64,000 nucleotides of DNA from Pseudomonadales bacterium (GCA_024234325.1 JACKOJ010000003.1:186001-250000); one strand, 5' to 3'. Counted from the first letter of the stretch, positions 43,224 through 52,118 are shown. Numbers and translations are program-made. The notes: generated from the letters alone by a model not told the origin.

Positions 43224-45215
43224 ATGAGTGCCCTTGGTCGTCTCAATCCCCTGACTCGTCTGCTGGCGTTCCTGCTGCGCCTGCTGCCGTTCAATGCCCG
43301 CCTGCTTCTGCTGGCGATGGCAGGGGTTCTGACTGCCTTGCTTGTCAATGTCTTTGATGAGAGCACGCAAGTGCTGGAAGAGAATGTCGGGGCGCTGGGC
43401 TGGACCCTGCAGGCAGATGCGGTACCCGAGCAGCGCATCAGCATCATCGCCATCGACGAGAAGAGTATTGCCCAGGAAGGCCCTTGGCCCTGGTCCCGCG
43501 ATACCATGGCGCGCCTGGTGTCCGCCCTGAACGGCTACGGCGTGCAATTGCAATTGCACGATATCGTGTTCCCCGAATCTGCGCCTGGCGACGATGCCCT
43601 GGCGGCTGCGCTGCGGGCCTCGCCCGGTGCCGTGTTGGCACAGGTGCCTGTGCTGAGCTCCGATCAGGTGTTGCAGGCAGGTGTGTTGACGCACCCTGTC
43701 TCCGGTGTTGCCTGCAATAGCGGCTTGGCGTCCACCTCTGACTATCTGGGCAACAACACTAGCTTTGTTGATATCCCCAAGGGGCATATCACCCCCATCG
43801 TGTCTTCCGATGGCGCCATTCGCAAGATGCCGGCCCTGATTTGTGTGGATGGGCAGGCGTATCCTGCGCTTCCCATCAGCGCCTTTCTGCGGGCGCTGAA
43901 CACTCAGGTCTGGGGAGCATCAGTCAAGAATGATGGCGGACTTCTGGGCCCCGATCAATTGATGCAACTGGATGCCTACCCCGGTCTGCGCATTCCGCTG
44001 GATGCCGAAGGCAATATGCGGATCTCCTATCGCAAGCGCCCGGAGGCCTTCCAGGCGATTTCCGCCGCCGATGTGCTCAATGGCAGTGCCGACGCCGCAA
44101 TGTTGGACAATGGTTGGGTGCTGGTAGGTGCGACAGCCTTTGGCATTGGCGACATCGTTCCCACCCCCTACAGTGGAGCTGCGCCCGGGGTGGAACTGCA
44201 GGCGCGTATTCTGGGCAGTCTGCTGGATACCGATATGCCCTACACCCCTTCAGGGGCGTCCACCCTGCTGGGCCTGCTGAGTTTGATCAGTGCCGTGGTG
44301 CTGTTTGTGCTTGCCGGCGCCCGTGAACGCATTGCCAGCTACGGCCTGCCGATTGCCGGTTTGCTGCTGCCGGTTGCTGCGCTGGGTATTCACATCGAGC
44401 TGCTGAGCAGCAGTCATCTCTGGCTGGGTTGGGTGAGCCCTGCCCTGTTCAGCCTGATTGCTGCCAGTGCATTGATGTTGCTGGAACAGGCGCGGGTGCG
44501 CAGTGAACGCAGTCGTGTGTTTGGCAACCTCAACGCCTATCTTCCCAGTGATGTGGCCAAGGAAATTGCCTACAGTCTGCCAAGCTCCAGTGTAATTGCC
44601 CGCCGCTGCGAGGCCACGCTGCTGAGTGCCGATCTGCGCAATTTCTCTGCTTTCAGCGAAGCCCGTCCACCGGAGGAATCTGCTGCCCTGCTGCATTTCT
44701 TCTTCGTGAAAGCCCAGGAGATCATCGAGCAGCACGGTGGTCGCATCCATGAATTCAAGGGCGACGGTTTGCTGGCGATCTGGGATGGACAGAACGAGAC
44801 GGCGGCAGCACAGGCTTTGGCGGCGGCACAGCAGATGCAATCGAGCATTGAATTGCCACAACACCCTCCGCTGGGTCTTGAGCCTCTGGCATTGGGCATT
44901 GGCATCGAACAGGGCCCGGTATTGATTGGCTCCATCGGTCCCGCGCAGCGTCGTACGCACACCCTGCTGGGTGATACCGTGACGATTACACTCCGTATTC
45001 AGGAAATGACCGCAGAGTTGGCGCAGCCCATTCTGGTTGGGGAGTGTGCCGCCCGCAGCCTGCCGGATCAGGCGCTGGAGTCACAGGGCAGCTATCTGCT
45101 CAGTGGTCTGCGCACACCCCATGTGCTGTTTTCTCCCTTCCTGGTGGATGCCCCGGTTCGTCGCGGTAAATCGGATCCGGTGTCCCTTACCGTTGTGACA
45201 GGCGGTCGCCGCTAG
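43224..45215 (+). CDS. CHASE2-domain class III nucleotide cyclase
   Basis: This protein of about 663 residues has an N-terminal membrane helix (about 17-36), a periplasmic CHASE2 sensor domain (about 45-335), three helices (about 345-425) and a cytoplasmic class III cyclase domain (about 455-605). Metal-binding Asp residues are present in SADLRNFS and FKGDG; the substrate-specifying Lys (FKGD) and Thr (HTLLGD) suggest ATP. The usual catalytic Asn in GDxVN is Thr (GDTVT), while the following Arg is kept, so activity may be altered. GTG at 43206 is an alternative start. It probably receives a signal from the FecR protein encoded next to it. Confidence 0.9.
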   Translation: MSALGRLNPLTRLLAFLLRLLPFNARLLLLAMAGVLTALLVNVFDESTQVLEENVGALGWTLQADAVPEQRISIIAIDEKSIAQEGPWPWSRDTMARLVSALNGYGVQLQLHDIVFPESAPGDDALAAALRASPGAVLAQVPVLSSDQVLQAGVLTHPVSGVACNSGLASTSDYLGNNTSFVDIPKGHITPIVSSDGAIRKMPALICVDGQAYPALPISAFLRALNTQVWGASVKNDGGLLGPDQLMQLDAYPGLRIPLDAEGNMRISYRKRPEAFQAISAADVLNGSADAAMLDNGWVLVGATAFGIGDIVPTPYSGAAPGVELQARILGSLLDTDMPYTPSGASTLLGLLSLISAVVLFVLAGARERIASYGLPIAGLLLPVAALGIHIELLSSSHLWLGWVSPALFSLIAASALMLLEQARVRSERSRVFGNLNAYLPSDVAKEIAYSLPSSSVIARRCEATLLSADLRNFSAFSEARPPEESAALLHFFFVKAQEIIEQHGGRIHEFKGDGLLAIWDGQNETAAAQALAAAQQMQSSIELPQHPPLGLEPLALGIGIEQGPVLIGSIGPAQRRTHTLLGDTVTITLRIQEMTAELAQPILVGECAARSLPDQALESQGSYLLSGLRTPHVLFSPFLVDAPVRRGKSDPVSLTVVTGGRR

Positions 45216-45385
45216 AGCGGACAGACCCGAGTATTTGCCCCGCATCACAGCTTTCGTCATTCCCACCCGATTGGGGGTGTGAAGCTTGTTGCGCCAAGTT
45301 AAGGGTTTGCCGATAATGGCCGCCATGCTTTTTACTACGACATATGCTCCGCTATGTCTGTCGCCTGGCCGGATTCTCTGAGTAT

Positions 45386-46693
45386 ATGCGCTGGTCTTTC
45401 CTGTCCTTTTGTCTCCTGCTTCCTCTTTCAGCCAAAGCCTGCCCGGATCTCTCTGCCTACTATTTATATGGTGATGACCCTGAGTCCCAGGCCGCGCTGG
45501 AGGCAGCTCTTGCTCCTCTTATGGGTGAATGCCTGCGCAGCTCCGAATTCTTTGCGCTCTATGGCGCGTCACAAATGCAATCGGGCAAGCTGGCAGAAGC
45601 GCTGGAGATGCTGGAGCGGGCGCTGCTGCTGGACGCCGGCAATGGGGCTGCGCAGATTGACTATGCCCAGGCGCTGTATTTGCGCGGACAGTTGTTTTCA
45701 GCGCTGGATCTGAATGAGCAGATTCAGCAACGCGATGATATTCCGAGCAATATCCAGACAATGCTGGAGCAGCGTGAGCGCCAGTGGCGCAGGCAGACCC
45801 GGGATATCGCTGTGGTGGCCGACGTACTTGGAGGCTATGACGATAATCTCAATGGTGCACCTGATCCCAGTCAGATTACCCTGACGCTCTCCGGTGAGCC
45901 GGTGATTCTCACACTCAATCCGGAATATCAGCCGATCAGTGGCCCCTATCTGAATCTGCGCCTGGGAGGCCAGTTCCGGCAACTGGGGGCAGATCACCAG
46001 CACAATGTCAGCGCAGATCTTCGCGGAAGGGCCAGTGAGGATACGGGCTCAGACCTCGCCCAGTTTGAGACCCGCTATCAATACACCCGTACCGGGCGGC
46101 AACAGGCCTGGCATGTGGGTGGGGCCGCCAGCCACCTCTTCTTTGGTGGCAGTGCTCTCTATACGGCCGTGGAAGCGAATGGCAGTTACCAGCGCAATCT
46201 GGGTGAGCGTTGTACGCAGCGCGTGGATCTGGCAAGTCAATACCAGCTCTACCGCAACCAAAGCAACCTCAATTCCATTGAAACCAAGGCAGGAGCGGGA
46301 CTGGACTGCCCGCTCCCGCTGGCCGGCAAACCCGGGCTCTTCAGTCTCGATCTGAGTCTGCTGAACAATGCTGCCCTGAATGCCGGCCGTCCTGGCGGCG
46401 ACCGCGACGGCTGGCAGCTTGATGTGAACTGGCAGACCCCGGTGTTCCGAGGCGTGCTCAGCGCCCAGGTGAATCACACGGAACTGCGCGACAGCAAGGG
46501 CTACAGCAGTCTGCTGGACAACGGTGCCCGGCGCTGGCTGAAACGCAGTTACGCCCTGTTGCAGTACCGCCAGTTGATCCGCCCCGATATGGCCTTCCTG
46601 GCCAATTTCTACCACCAGAATCAGAACAGCAATATCGAGCTTTTTGACAGTGTCGACAGCACGGTTGAAATCGGTATCAGCATACGCTTCTGA
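45386..46693 (+). CDS. TPR plus outer-membrane beta-barrel protein (Slam-like layout)
   Basis: This protein of about 435 residues has a signal peptide (about 1-18), a helical TPR-like region (about 25-130) and a C-terminal region of alternating strands ending in Phe, as outer-membrane barrels do. GYDDNLNGAP at the start of the barrel resembles the DUF560/Slam group of TPR-barrel proteins that help surface proteins cross or insert into the outer membrane. Function is not established. It is the third gene of the FecR-cyclase operon and lies directly upstream of the S-layer gene. An upstream ATG at 45344 is possible. Confidence 0.75.
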   Translation: MRWSFLSFCLLLPLSAKACPDLSAYYLYGDDPESQAALEAALAPLMGECLRSSEFFALYGASQMQSGKLAEALEMLERALLLDAGNGAAQIDYAQALYLRGQLFSALDLNEQIQQRDDIPSNIQTMLEQRERQWRRQTRDIAVVADVLGGYDDNLNGAPDPSQITLTLSGEPVILTLNPEYQPISGPYLNLRLGGQFRQLGADHQHNVSADLRGRASEDTGSDLAQFETRYQYTRTGRQQAWHVGGAASHLFFGGSALYTAVEANGSYQRNLGERCTQRVDLASQYQLYRNQSNLNSIETKAGAGLDCPLPLAGKPGLFSLDLSLLNNAALNAGRPGGDRDGWQLDVNWQTPVFRGVLSAQVNHTELRDSKGYSSLLDNGARRWLKRSYALLQYRQLIRPDMAFLANFYHQNQNSNIELFDSVDSTVEIGISIRF

Positions 46694-46995
46694 GAGCCCA
46701 CTTACTTCTTTAAAAATAGATGCTTACGACCGACTTTTAATCAAAAAAACAGGTTGTAATTGCTATTCAGTCCTAGTAATATCGCCGAGCATGTCCGCTT
46801 GTGGTCAGGGTTTTCCATGTCACTCAAGTGGGTTCACTGGGAATGCGTGAGGCAAATTTTGCTCTATGTGACTGTAGTCACAGGGGACGAGGGTTGACTT
46901 GCGTATCCTTGGCACAACCGAATGGGGTCATCCGCTGCTGTAGGCGTGTCACAATCGGATAAAACAAATTGGAATTAATTTAAGGAGTTACAACA
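46694..46995 (+). promoter_or_regulatory. S-layer gene promoter and leader region
   Basis: This stretch of about 302 bp has no gene. It contains a perfect CRP-type palindrome (46867-46882), a -10-like TATCCT (46904-46909) and an AAGGAG ribosome-binding site (46982-46987). The predicted start near 46916 leaves a leader of about 80 bases. From the palindrome on, it resembles the FecR operon promoter (GGGG, then GTATCnTTGGCA and GGGTCA at matching distances). Confidence 0.65.
46867..46882. promoter_or_regulatory. CRP-like palindrome upstream of the S-layer gene
   Basis: TGTGACTGTAGTCACA is a perfect match to TGTGA-N6-TCACA. Its centre is 32 bases before the centre of TATCCT (46904-46909), the exact geometry of a class II CRP-dependent promoter (site at -41.5). 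The core is shared base for base, except one position, with the palindrome at 41723. Confidence 0.75.
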
Positions 46996-49767
46996 ATGGC
47001 GATTACCGTCGAAGGCCGTACCGAGATTATCTCCCTGGTCGTAGGCATGTTTGGTGCCGCACCGGGCGCAAGCGTTTTGTCTGATCTGGTGGCTGCCAAA
47101 GAAGCTGGTTCCACAATCAAGCAGATTGCAACCAACCTGATGAACACTACCCAGTTCACTGGCATTTTCCCGACATTCCTGACCAACAACGAGTTCGCAA
47201 CGAAAGTTGTAAACCAACTGCTGGTTGAAGCTAGTGCAACTGCAAAAGCTGACGCGGTAACTGTACTGACTGGCGAGCTGAACGGCGGCATGTCCCGCGT
47301 TGACGCTTTCATTGCAGCGATCAACTTTGTAAACAGCACTGACAGCACCAATGCCAGCTATGGTACTTCTGCTGCTGCATTCGACAACAAGGTTTCTGTT
47401 GCTACTTACTACTCCGTAGAAAAGCAACTGAGCGGCGACAGCCTGGCAGCCCTGCAGAACGTCATCATCAACGTAGGCAGCACTTCTGCTTCTGTTGACA
47501 CTGCGAAAGCAGATGTAGACGGCAAAGTAAACGTTGGTCAGACATTCACACTGACAACTGGTATCGACGGCCTGACTGGTCTGGGTGGCAACGACACGTT
47601 CAATGCTTCCTACACCACAGCAGCTACTGACGTGTTCGGTGGTCTGGATGTTATTGACGGCGGTGCTGGTAATGACACTCTGAACGTTGCAAGCTCTGCT
47701 CCGGCAGCATCTTTCTCGTTCAATAATGCCACTATCAAGAATGTTGAAAACATTAGCGTTTCTACTAATGGTGACTTTACCGGTCTGAACGTTTCAGGTA
47801 TCGCAGGTCTGACATCTTTCACTGGTGTGGCGGCTTCTACTGTTGCAACTACTCTGACGGCAGCTAGCACTACTGATGTGACTCTGAACCTCGGTACTAC
47901 CAACAACTCCACAGTAACTGGCGGTAAAGCAGTAAGCGTTACCAAGGGTTCTACTGCTGCAGGTACACTGGGTGTAACTGGTTCTGCTCTGACATCCGTC
48001 ACTGCCAAAGGCGGTACTGGTGCTGTCACTATCAGCAACAACACAGCCACTACCCTGAAGTCTGTGACTCTGGATGGCGTTGATGCCAACACTGGTATCA
48101 CAGCAAACGGTCTGACTGACGTGACTCTGAAGGGCGCCGTTACTGCAGCGCGCACTATCACTGTTACTAACACCACTGCAGGCCACGCGCTGACAGTAAA
48201 TGCTGCTGGCACTGGCTACAACTCTACTGGCGCGACTGAGTTCCAGACAGTTGTGACTGACACTGTTGCAACCAGCGCGACTGTGAACACCACTGCCAAG
48301 AGCAGCCTGGACCTGTCCGGCAGCACTGGCGTCAAGACTCTGACCCTGACTGGCTCTGGCGCACTGAAGCTGGCTGCTACTGCTAACGCGGTAACCAGCA
48401 TCGACGGTTCTGCTGCGACTGGTGCGCTGACACTGGGCACGCTGAACGCCAACGCCGTAACTGTTAAGACTGGTTCTGGCGCTGACAGCCTGACTGTTGC
48501 TGCAACTGCTGCAACTACTGTGAACACTGGTGCCGGTAACGACACAGTGACTCTGGGCGCTGCCATTGCTGCAACTTCCAAGATCGAGCTGGGTGCCGGT
48601 AACGACACACTGCTGGCTGGTACTGGTAGCGTCGCTACTTCCAGCAGCACTGTAATCGACGGTGGTGACGGTGATGACTCCGTGTCTGCAAACCTGATCA
48701 ACGCTGGTAACGCCGGTCAGTTCAAGAACTTCGAGAAGATCAACCTGGACAGCACTACTGGTCTGGACCTGGCGCTGCTGACTGGCAACACCATTTCTTC
48801 TCTGACCATGAGCGGTACTTCCACAACTGCGACTTACCAGAACGTGAAGCTTGCAAACGGTCTGACAGTTGATTTCGTTGGCAACAACTCTGCTGTCACC
48901 AACACACTGTCTTTCTCTGATGCAACGGGTTCTTCTGACAGCTACACCATCACTTTCGCTGGCGTAACCACTGGTACTCCGGGTTCCGCTAACGTACGTG
49001 CAGGTACTGTCGTAACTGCAGGCGTTGAGAACTACAACATCGTTTCCGGCGGCACAAGTGCCTGGAACGAAATCACTCTGGGTGCGAACAGCTCCGCCAA
49101 GACAGTAACCATCACTGGTGCTGCCAAACTGGATCTGGCTTTCGCCGCTACTGTAGGTACTGCTGGTGCCTCTACTGGTGTGACTTCTGTTGACGGTTCT
49201 GCAGCCACTGGCGCTCTGAGCATCAACACTACAAACCTGGGTGTGAACACTGGTTCCACTGGTCTGACTGTGAAAGGCGGTTCTGCTGCTGACACAATCA
49301 CTCTGGCTCAGAAAGCGACTGTTGACGCAGGCGCAGGCAACGACACAGTCGTCGTTTCTGCCAGCGGCGGCACAATCACTACTGGTGCTGGTACTGACAC
49401 CGTTGACGTGAAAGGCGCAGCAACTGGTTCTACTACTGCTCCTGTGATCACTGTCATCACCGACTTCACCGTCGGCACTGACAAGATCCAGTTCAAGGAT
49501 CAGGGTACTGAAACCTTCACAGCAACCAAAGTGAACGTGAACACTGCAACTGCTCTGTTCTCTGGTACTACTAACGCTCTGGACCTGGCGGCTGCTGGTA
49601 ACGGCGGTACTAACGCTGCAGTAACATGGTTCCAGTACGCTGGTGACACCTACATCGTTCAGGATCTGGGCGCTGGTGCAACCTTCACTACTACTGACAT
49701 CGTTGTGAAGCTGACTGGCCTGGTAGACCTCTCCGGTCTGACAGTAGCTGACTTCACATTCGCGTAA
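46996..49767 (+). CDS. RTX / S-layer-like secreted surface protein
   Basis: This 923-residue protein is rich in Thr, Ala, Gly, Val and Asn and has no Cys. There is no Sec signal; an N-terminal helical domain (about 1-145) resembles DUF4214-like or Caulobacter RsaA N-termini. RTX nonapeptide-like calcium sites occur near residues 222 (GGAGNDTLN), 511, 532, 555, 778 and 797, separated by long beta-rich Thr/Ala stretches with recurring VDGSAATGAL and similar segments. The hydrophobic C-terminus (VDLSGLTVADFTFA) fits a type I secretion signal. Codon choice is very restricted (many CTG, ACT, GGT, GCT, AAC), indicating high expression. The type I exporter at 36.3-40.8 kb is the likely secretor. Confidence 0.88.
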   Translation: MAITVEGRTEIISLVVGMFGAAPGASVLSDLVAAKEAGSTIKQIATNLMNTTQFTGIFPTFLTNNEFATKVVNQLLVEASATAKADAVTVLTGELNGGMSRVDAFIAAINFVNSTDSTNASYGTSAAAFDNKVSVATYYSVEKQLSGDSLAALQNVIINVGSTSASVDTAKADVDGKVNVGQTFTLTTGIDGLTGLGGNDTFNASYTTAATDVFGGLDVIDGGAGNDTLNVASSAPAASFSFNNATIKNVENISVSTNGDFTGLNVSGIAGLTSFTGVAASTVATTLTAASTTDVTLNLGTTNNSTVTGGKAVSVTKGSTAAGTLGVTGSALTSVTAKGGTGAVTISNNTATTLKSVTLDGVDANTGITANGLTDVTLKGAVTAARTITVTNTTAGHALTVNAAGTGYNSTGATEFQTVVTDTVATSATVNTTAKSSLDLSGSTGVKTLTLTGSGALKLAATANAVTSIDGSAATGALTLGTLNANAVTVKTGSGADSLTVAATAATTVNTGAGNDTVTLGAAIAATSKIELGAGNDTLLAGTGSVATSSSTVIDGGDGDDSVSANLINAGNAGQFKNFEKINLDSTTGLDLALLTGNTISSLTMSGTSTTATYQNVKLANGLTVDFVGNNSAVTNTLSFSDATGSSDSYTITFAGVTTGTPGSANVRAGTVVTAGVENYNIVSGGTSAWNEITLGANSSAKTVTITGAAKLDLAFAATVGTAGASTGVTSVDGSAATGALSINTTNLGVNTGSTGLTVKGGSAADTITLAQKATVDAGAGNDTVVVSASGGTITTGAGTDTVDVKGAATGSTTAPVITVITDFTVGTDKIQFKDQGTETFTATKVNVNTATALFSGTTNALDLAAAGNGGTNAAVTWFQYAGDTYIVQDLGAGATFTTTDIVVKLTGLVDLSGLTVADFTFA

Positions 49768-49811
49768 TGTAGTCAGTGTGACGCCTGGGTTTCCCCGGGC
49801 GTCATCAATAG

Positions 49812-49845
49812 AAAAACCCCCGTTGTGAATACAGCGGGGGTTTTT
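49812..49845. terminator. Strong bidirectional terminator after the S-layer gene
   Basis: AAAAACCCCCGTTGT (49812-49826) pairs with ACAGCGGGGGTTTTT (49831-49845) across a GAAT loop, with one G-T pair. A-tract and T-tract allow termination from both sides: the S-layer gene and the convergent SapC gene. Confidence 0.92.
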
Positions 49846-49882
49846 TGCTTTTCAGGCCATGACGTTTTGCTGAAGGGAAAAA

Positions 49883-50659
49883 TCAGAGTCCGTCAAAACG
49901 GATGTTGCCGGAGTCCTCCGTGAAATCGAACTGAATCTCTTCCGGAATGGTGTCTGCGCCGCTTGCGGACGGAGAGTATTTGGCCACGGAAGCTAGATTC
50001 TGCATGGAAAGCAACTGGCTGTAGATCACTGGAAAACCGCCGGCATCGCGTACTTGTACAAGCTCTTCCGGGCTCAAAGTATTGAGCTTTTCTTCGCTGA
50101 TACGGAACAAGCCTTCCACCTGGCTGGTATCGCCGTCGCGATCAATGACAATAGGCCACGCTTCGAACAAATCGAGTTCCTTGAACAAGGCGCACAGCTT
50201 GTCTGTGGCACTCTGGTTTGCGTGCACATTGCCAAGGAACTCCATCAGTTGGGACATGCGCGCGACGGGTTCGCCCTGTTCATCAAAGAATGGCTCTCCT
50301 TTAGAGGGTTCGTCGAGCAGAAGTCCGCTAGAGGAGTCTATGCACAAGACATGCTCGGAATCTGTCGATCTGTTTAGGGAGAAGGGGTAGGCACGGTAAT
50401 AGGCTGGCATATACCCTCCGGTCCAGTTTCCGGCAGTATCGACAAGTGCATTGTCGCCGGGTTCCAGACCTAGCACGGCCACGAGATGGAACTTGTCATC
50501 GAGGCGAGTGAACCCGAGGGGAAGATGCATGGACGCCTTGAATATTTCATAAACCACCACGGGGCAAAGTGCGTCTTTCGCGGCAAAGAAATAGTCCTGT
50601 GGAGGAATCCACCGTTTGTTCTGAAATTGCTCTCTGGTGACAACACTAAGTTCTGACAT
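49883..50659 (-). CDS. SapC family protein
   Basis: This 258-residue soluble protein has SapC-family stretches (HLVAVLGLEPGDNALVD, YYRAYPF, FRISEEKLNTLSPEEL). SapC is named from the Campylobacter fetus S-layer locus; homologues occur in many proteobacteria and their biochemical role is unknown. It converges with the S-layer gene, which supports a surface-layer function here. It follows a 166-residue unknown on the same strand after about 55 bp. Confidence 0.88.
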   Translation of the reverse strand: MSELSVVTREQFQNKRWIPPQDYFFAAKDALCPVVVYEIFKASMHLPLGFTRLDDKFHLVAVLGLEPGDNALVDTAGNWTGGYMPAYYRAYPFSLNRSTDSEHVLCIDSSSGLLLDEPSKGEPFFDEQGEPVARMSQLMEFLGNVHANQSATDKLCALFKELDLFEAWPIVIDRDGDTSQVEGLFRISEEKLNTLSPEELVQVRDAGGFPVIYSQLLSMQNLASVAKYSPSASGADTIPEEIQFDFTEDSGNIRFDGL

Positions 50660-50714
50660 GACACATCCTTTTTAAACGAGCTTTTCATGCTCTGATACTG
50701 GTAAAGAATCTGGA

Positions 50715-51215
50715 TCAATGCAGCAGATTCATGGACGGCACGCTCCGCTCCTTTTGCAGATCCTGTATCCATTCAGGCCAGAGCCCGTTTCCCCAGTCTG
50801 CGAGATTCCACAGGGAATACAAGGCCTGTAACCATTGCCGCAGATTGTCTGCCTGCATGGGCAATGTAACGGTATTGCCGTCGGCCATTTGAAATTGGAG
50901 TGACAGCAGATCATCGTGCTGGGTTACATTGATCAGCTCAACGAGTGACGGCAAGGTGGGGCCGGACGTCCTTACCGCCTCCTGTTCTTCGGGGTTTTCG
51001 GTAGCAGCTCTTTGCGCAAGATCCTGATAAAGATCATTGGGCAAATCCGCGTGCTCACTCTGTTCCAGCCACTGGAAGAGATGGGGAAGGAGGCGAAGCA
51101 ACAATCGGCGGGTTACGGAAAATACAACGATGCTGCCGTTCTCCAGCAGACCGCTAAAACGCATACGGTCCTCGACGTCGAGAAAATCCATCGTGATCCG
51201 CTGAATGTTAGACAT
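50715..51215 (-). CDS. Uncharacterised 166-residue protein upstream of SapC
   Basis: This acidic, soluble protein has no signal peptide or membrane helix. It is mostly helical with a Leu-rich middle (RRLLLRLLPHLFQWLE) and a strand-rich segment (LLSLQFQMADGNTVTL) followed by Trp-rich helices. I do not recognise the family. It is co-directional with sapC and probably co-transcribed, so a shared surface-layer role is an inference. Confidence 0.7.
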   Translation of the reverse strand: MSNIQRITMDFLDVEDRMRFSGLLENGSIVVFSVTRRLLLRLLPHLFQWLEQSEHADLPNDLYQDLAQRAATENPEEQEAVRTSGPTLPSLVELINVTQHDDLLSLQFQMADGNTVTLPMQADNLRQWLQALYSLWNLADWGNGLWPEWIQDLQKERSVPSMNLLH

Positions 51216-51419
51216 GATTATTCCGGAAGAAAGAGCGAATTAGCCTACATGGGGACGAGGGCCGGGATTGCAAGTAATGAGAACACCTAAGCGTCATCAA
51301 GAGCAGGGAGCGGCATCGGTGTGCGAGGCGCGGTGTTGTCACCAAACTATTTTTGAAGCCCAGTGGTCAAAGGAGTACCATTATTCGCACGTTAAAATCC
51401 TTCAACGAGAGCATACCGA

Positions 51420-52103
51420 ATGAAAGCTGCTTCAAGCTCAAGATTCCTCGGCATCCTGTTGCTGCTGGCATTGCCAGGCTTGCCTGTACAGGCCCAGGAC
51501 GCTTTGAATCTGTTTGAGGCTGTAGAGACCCCAGCCGGTTTTGGCAGCGGCAACGCAAATCAGGCGCAGCAACAGAGAGCACTTCCGGGTACCCCTACTT
51601 TCACGCTGCTGGGCACCAGCCGCATCGGAGGAAAATACAGGGCAACCCTGCAATCCGGTGATGAGCAGATCATTCAGGTGGAATACCGGGGAGAAGACTC
51701 GGTGCCGATACCCGGGTATGTCGGCTATCGCCTGGTCAGCGTAGGATCGCGCGAGGTCGCCATCAGCTACCCTGCAGACGCGCCCTGCGTGGCTGCAGAG
51801 GATAAAGGCGTTCGTTGTGGCGCGGATGGCCTTGCTACCCTGTCACTGCGAACGGCTGCGCCAGTCGTTGTCGCGAAGTCAGAGGCGGTGGAAGAGCCGG
51901 CTGCCGACACTGAGCAGGCCACGGAACAGAACGAAAATCCTTTTGCCGCCGCTTTACGGGCAGCCGCGCAGAATGAGGCAGCCACCAATGGCCGAGGACG
52001 CAACGCGCCGCGTCTTGAGCCTCGCCGCATTCCACCAGAAGAAGTGCCACCCGGCATGCGTGTCGTCCGAACGCCCTTCGGTGATCGCCTGGTAGAGCTG
52101 TAG
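51420..52103 (+). CDS. Secreted protein with GspC/PilP HR-like domain
   Basis: This 227-residue protein has a signal peptide (about 1-25, ending VQAQ). A domain of about 80 residues (55-135) has the small-beta-barrel pattern of GspC homology regions and PilP: TFTLLGTSRIGGKYRATLQSG, VPGYxGYRLVSVG and REVAISYP. A Glu/Ala/Gln/Asn-rich linker and a Pro/Arg-rich C-terminus follow. It has one Cys pair (CVAAEDKGVRC). The type II operon in this window lacks gspC, so this could be its missing periplasmic coupler, though it is 17 kb away. The family call is tentative. Confidence 0.6.
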   Translation: MKAASSSRFLGILLLLALPGLPVQAQDALNLFEAVETPAGFGSGNANQAQQQRALPGTPTFTLLGTSRIGGKYRATLQSGDEQIIQVEYRGEDSVPIPGYVGYRLVSVGSREVAISYPADAPCVAAEDKGVRCGADGLATLSLRTAAPVVVAKSEAVEEPAADTEQATEQNENPFAAALRAAAQNEAATNGRGRNAPRLEPRRIPPEEVPPGMRVVRTPFGDRLVEL

Positions 52104-52118
52104 TCTGCGATCTGACCC

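Noticed and set aside
46894..46899. TTGACT as a sigma-70 -35 for the S-layer gene
   Set aside because: No -10-like hexamer lies 16-18 bases downstream; the class II arrangement with TATCCT fits better.
46909..46925. TTGGCAC as a sigma-54 -24 element upstream of the S-layer gene
   Set aside because: The required TTGC-type -12 element is absent at the right distance.
47610..48701. Antisense frames of 161-200 codons within the S-layer gene
   Set aside because: They result from the restricted codon set of the plus-strand gene, which avoids stops in the reverse frame; composition is low complexity.
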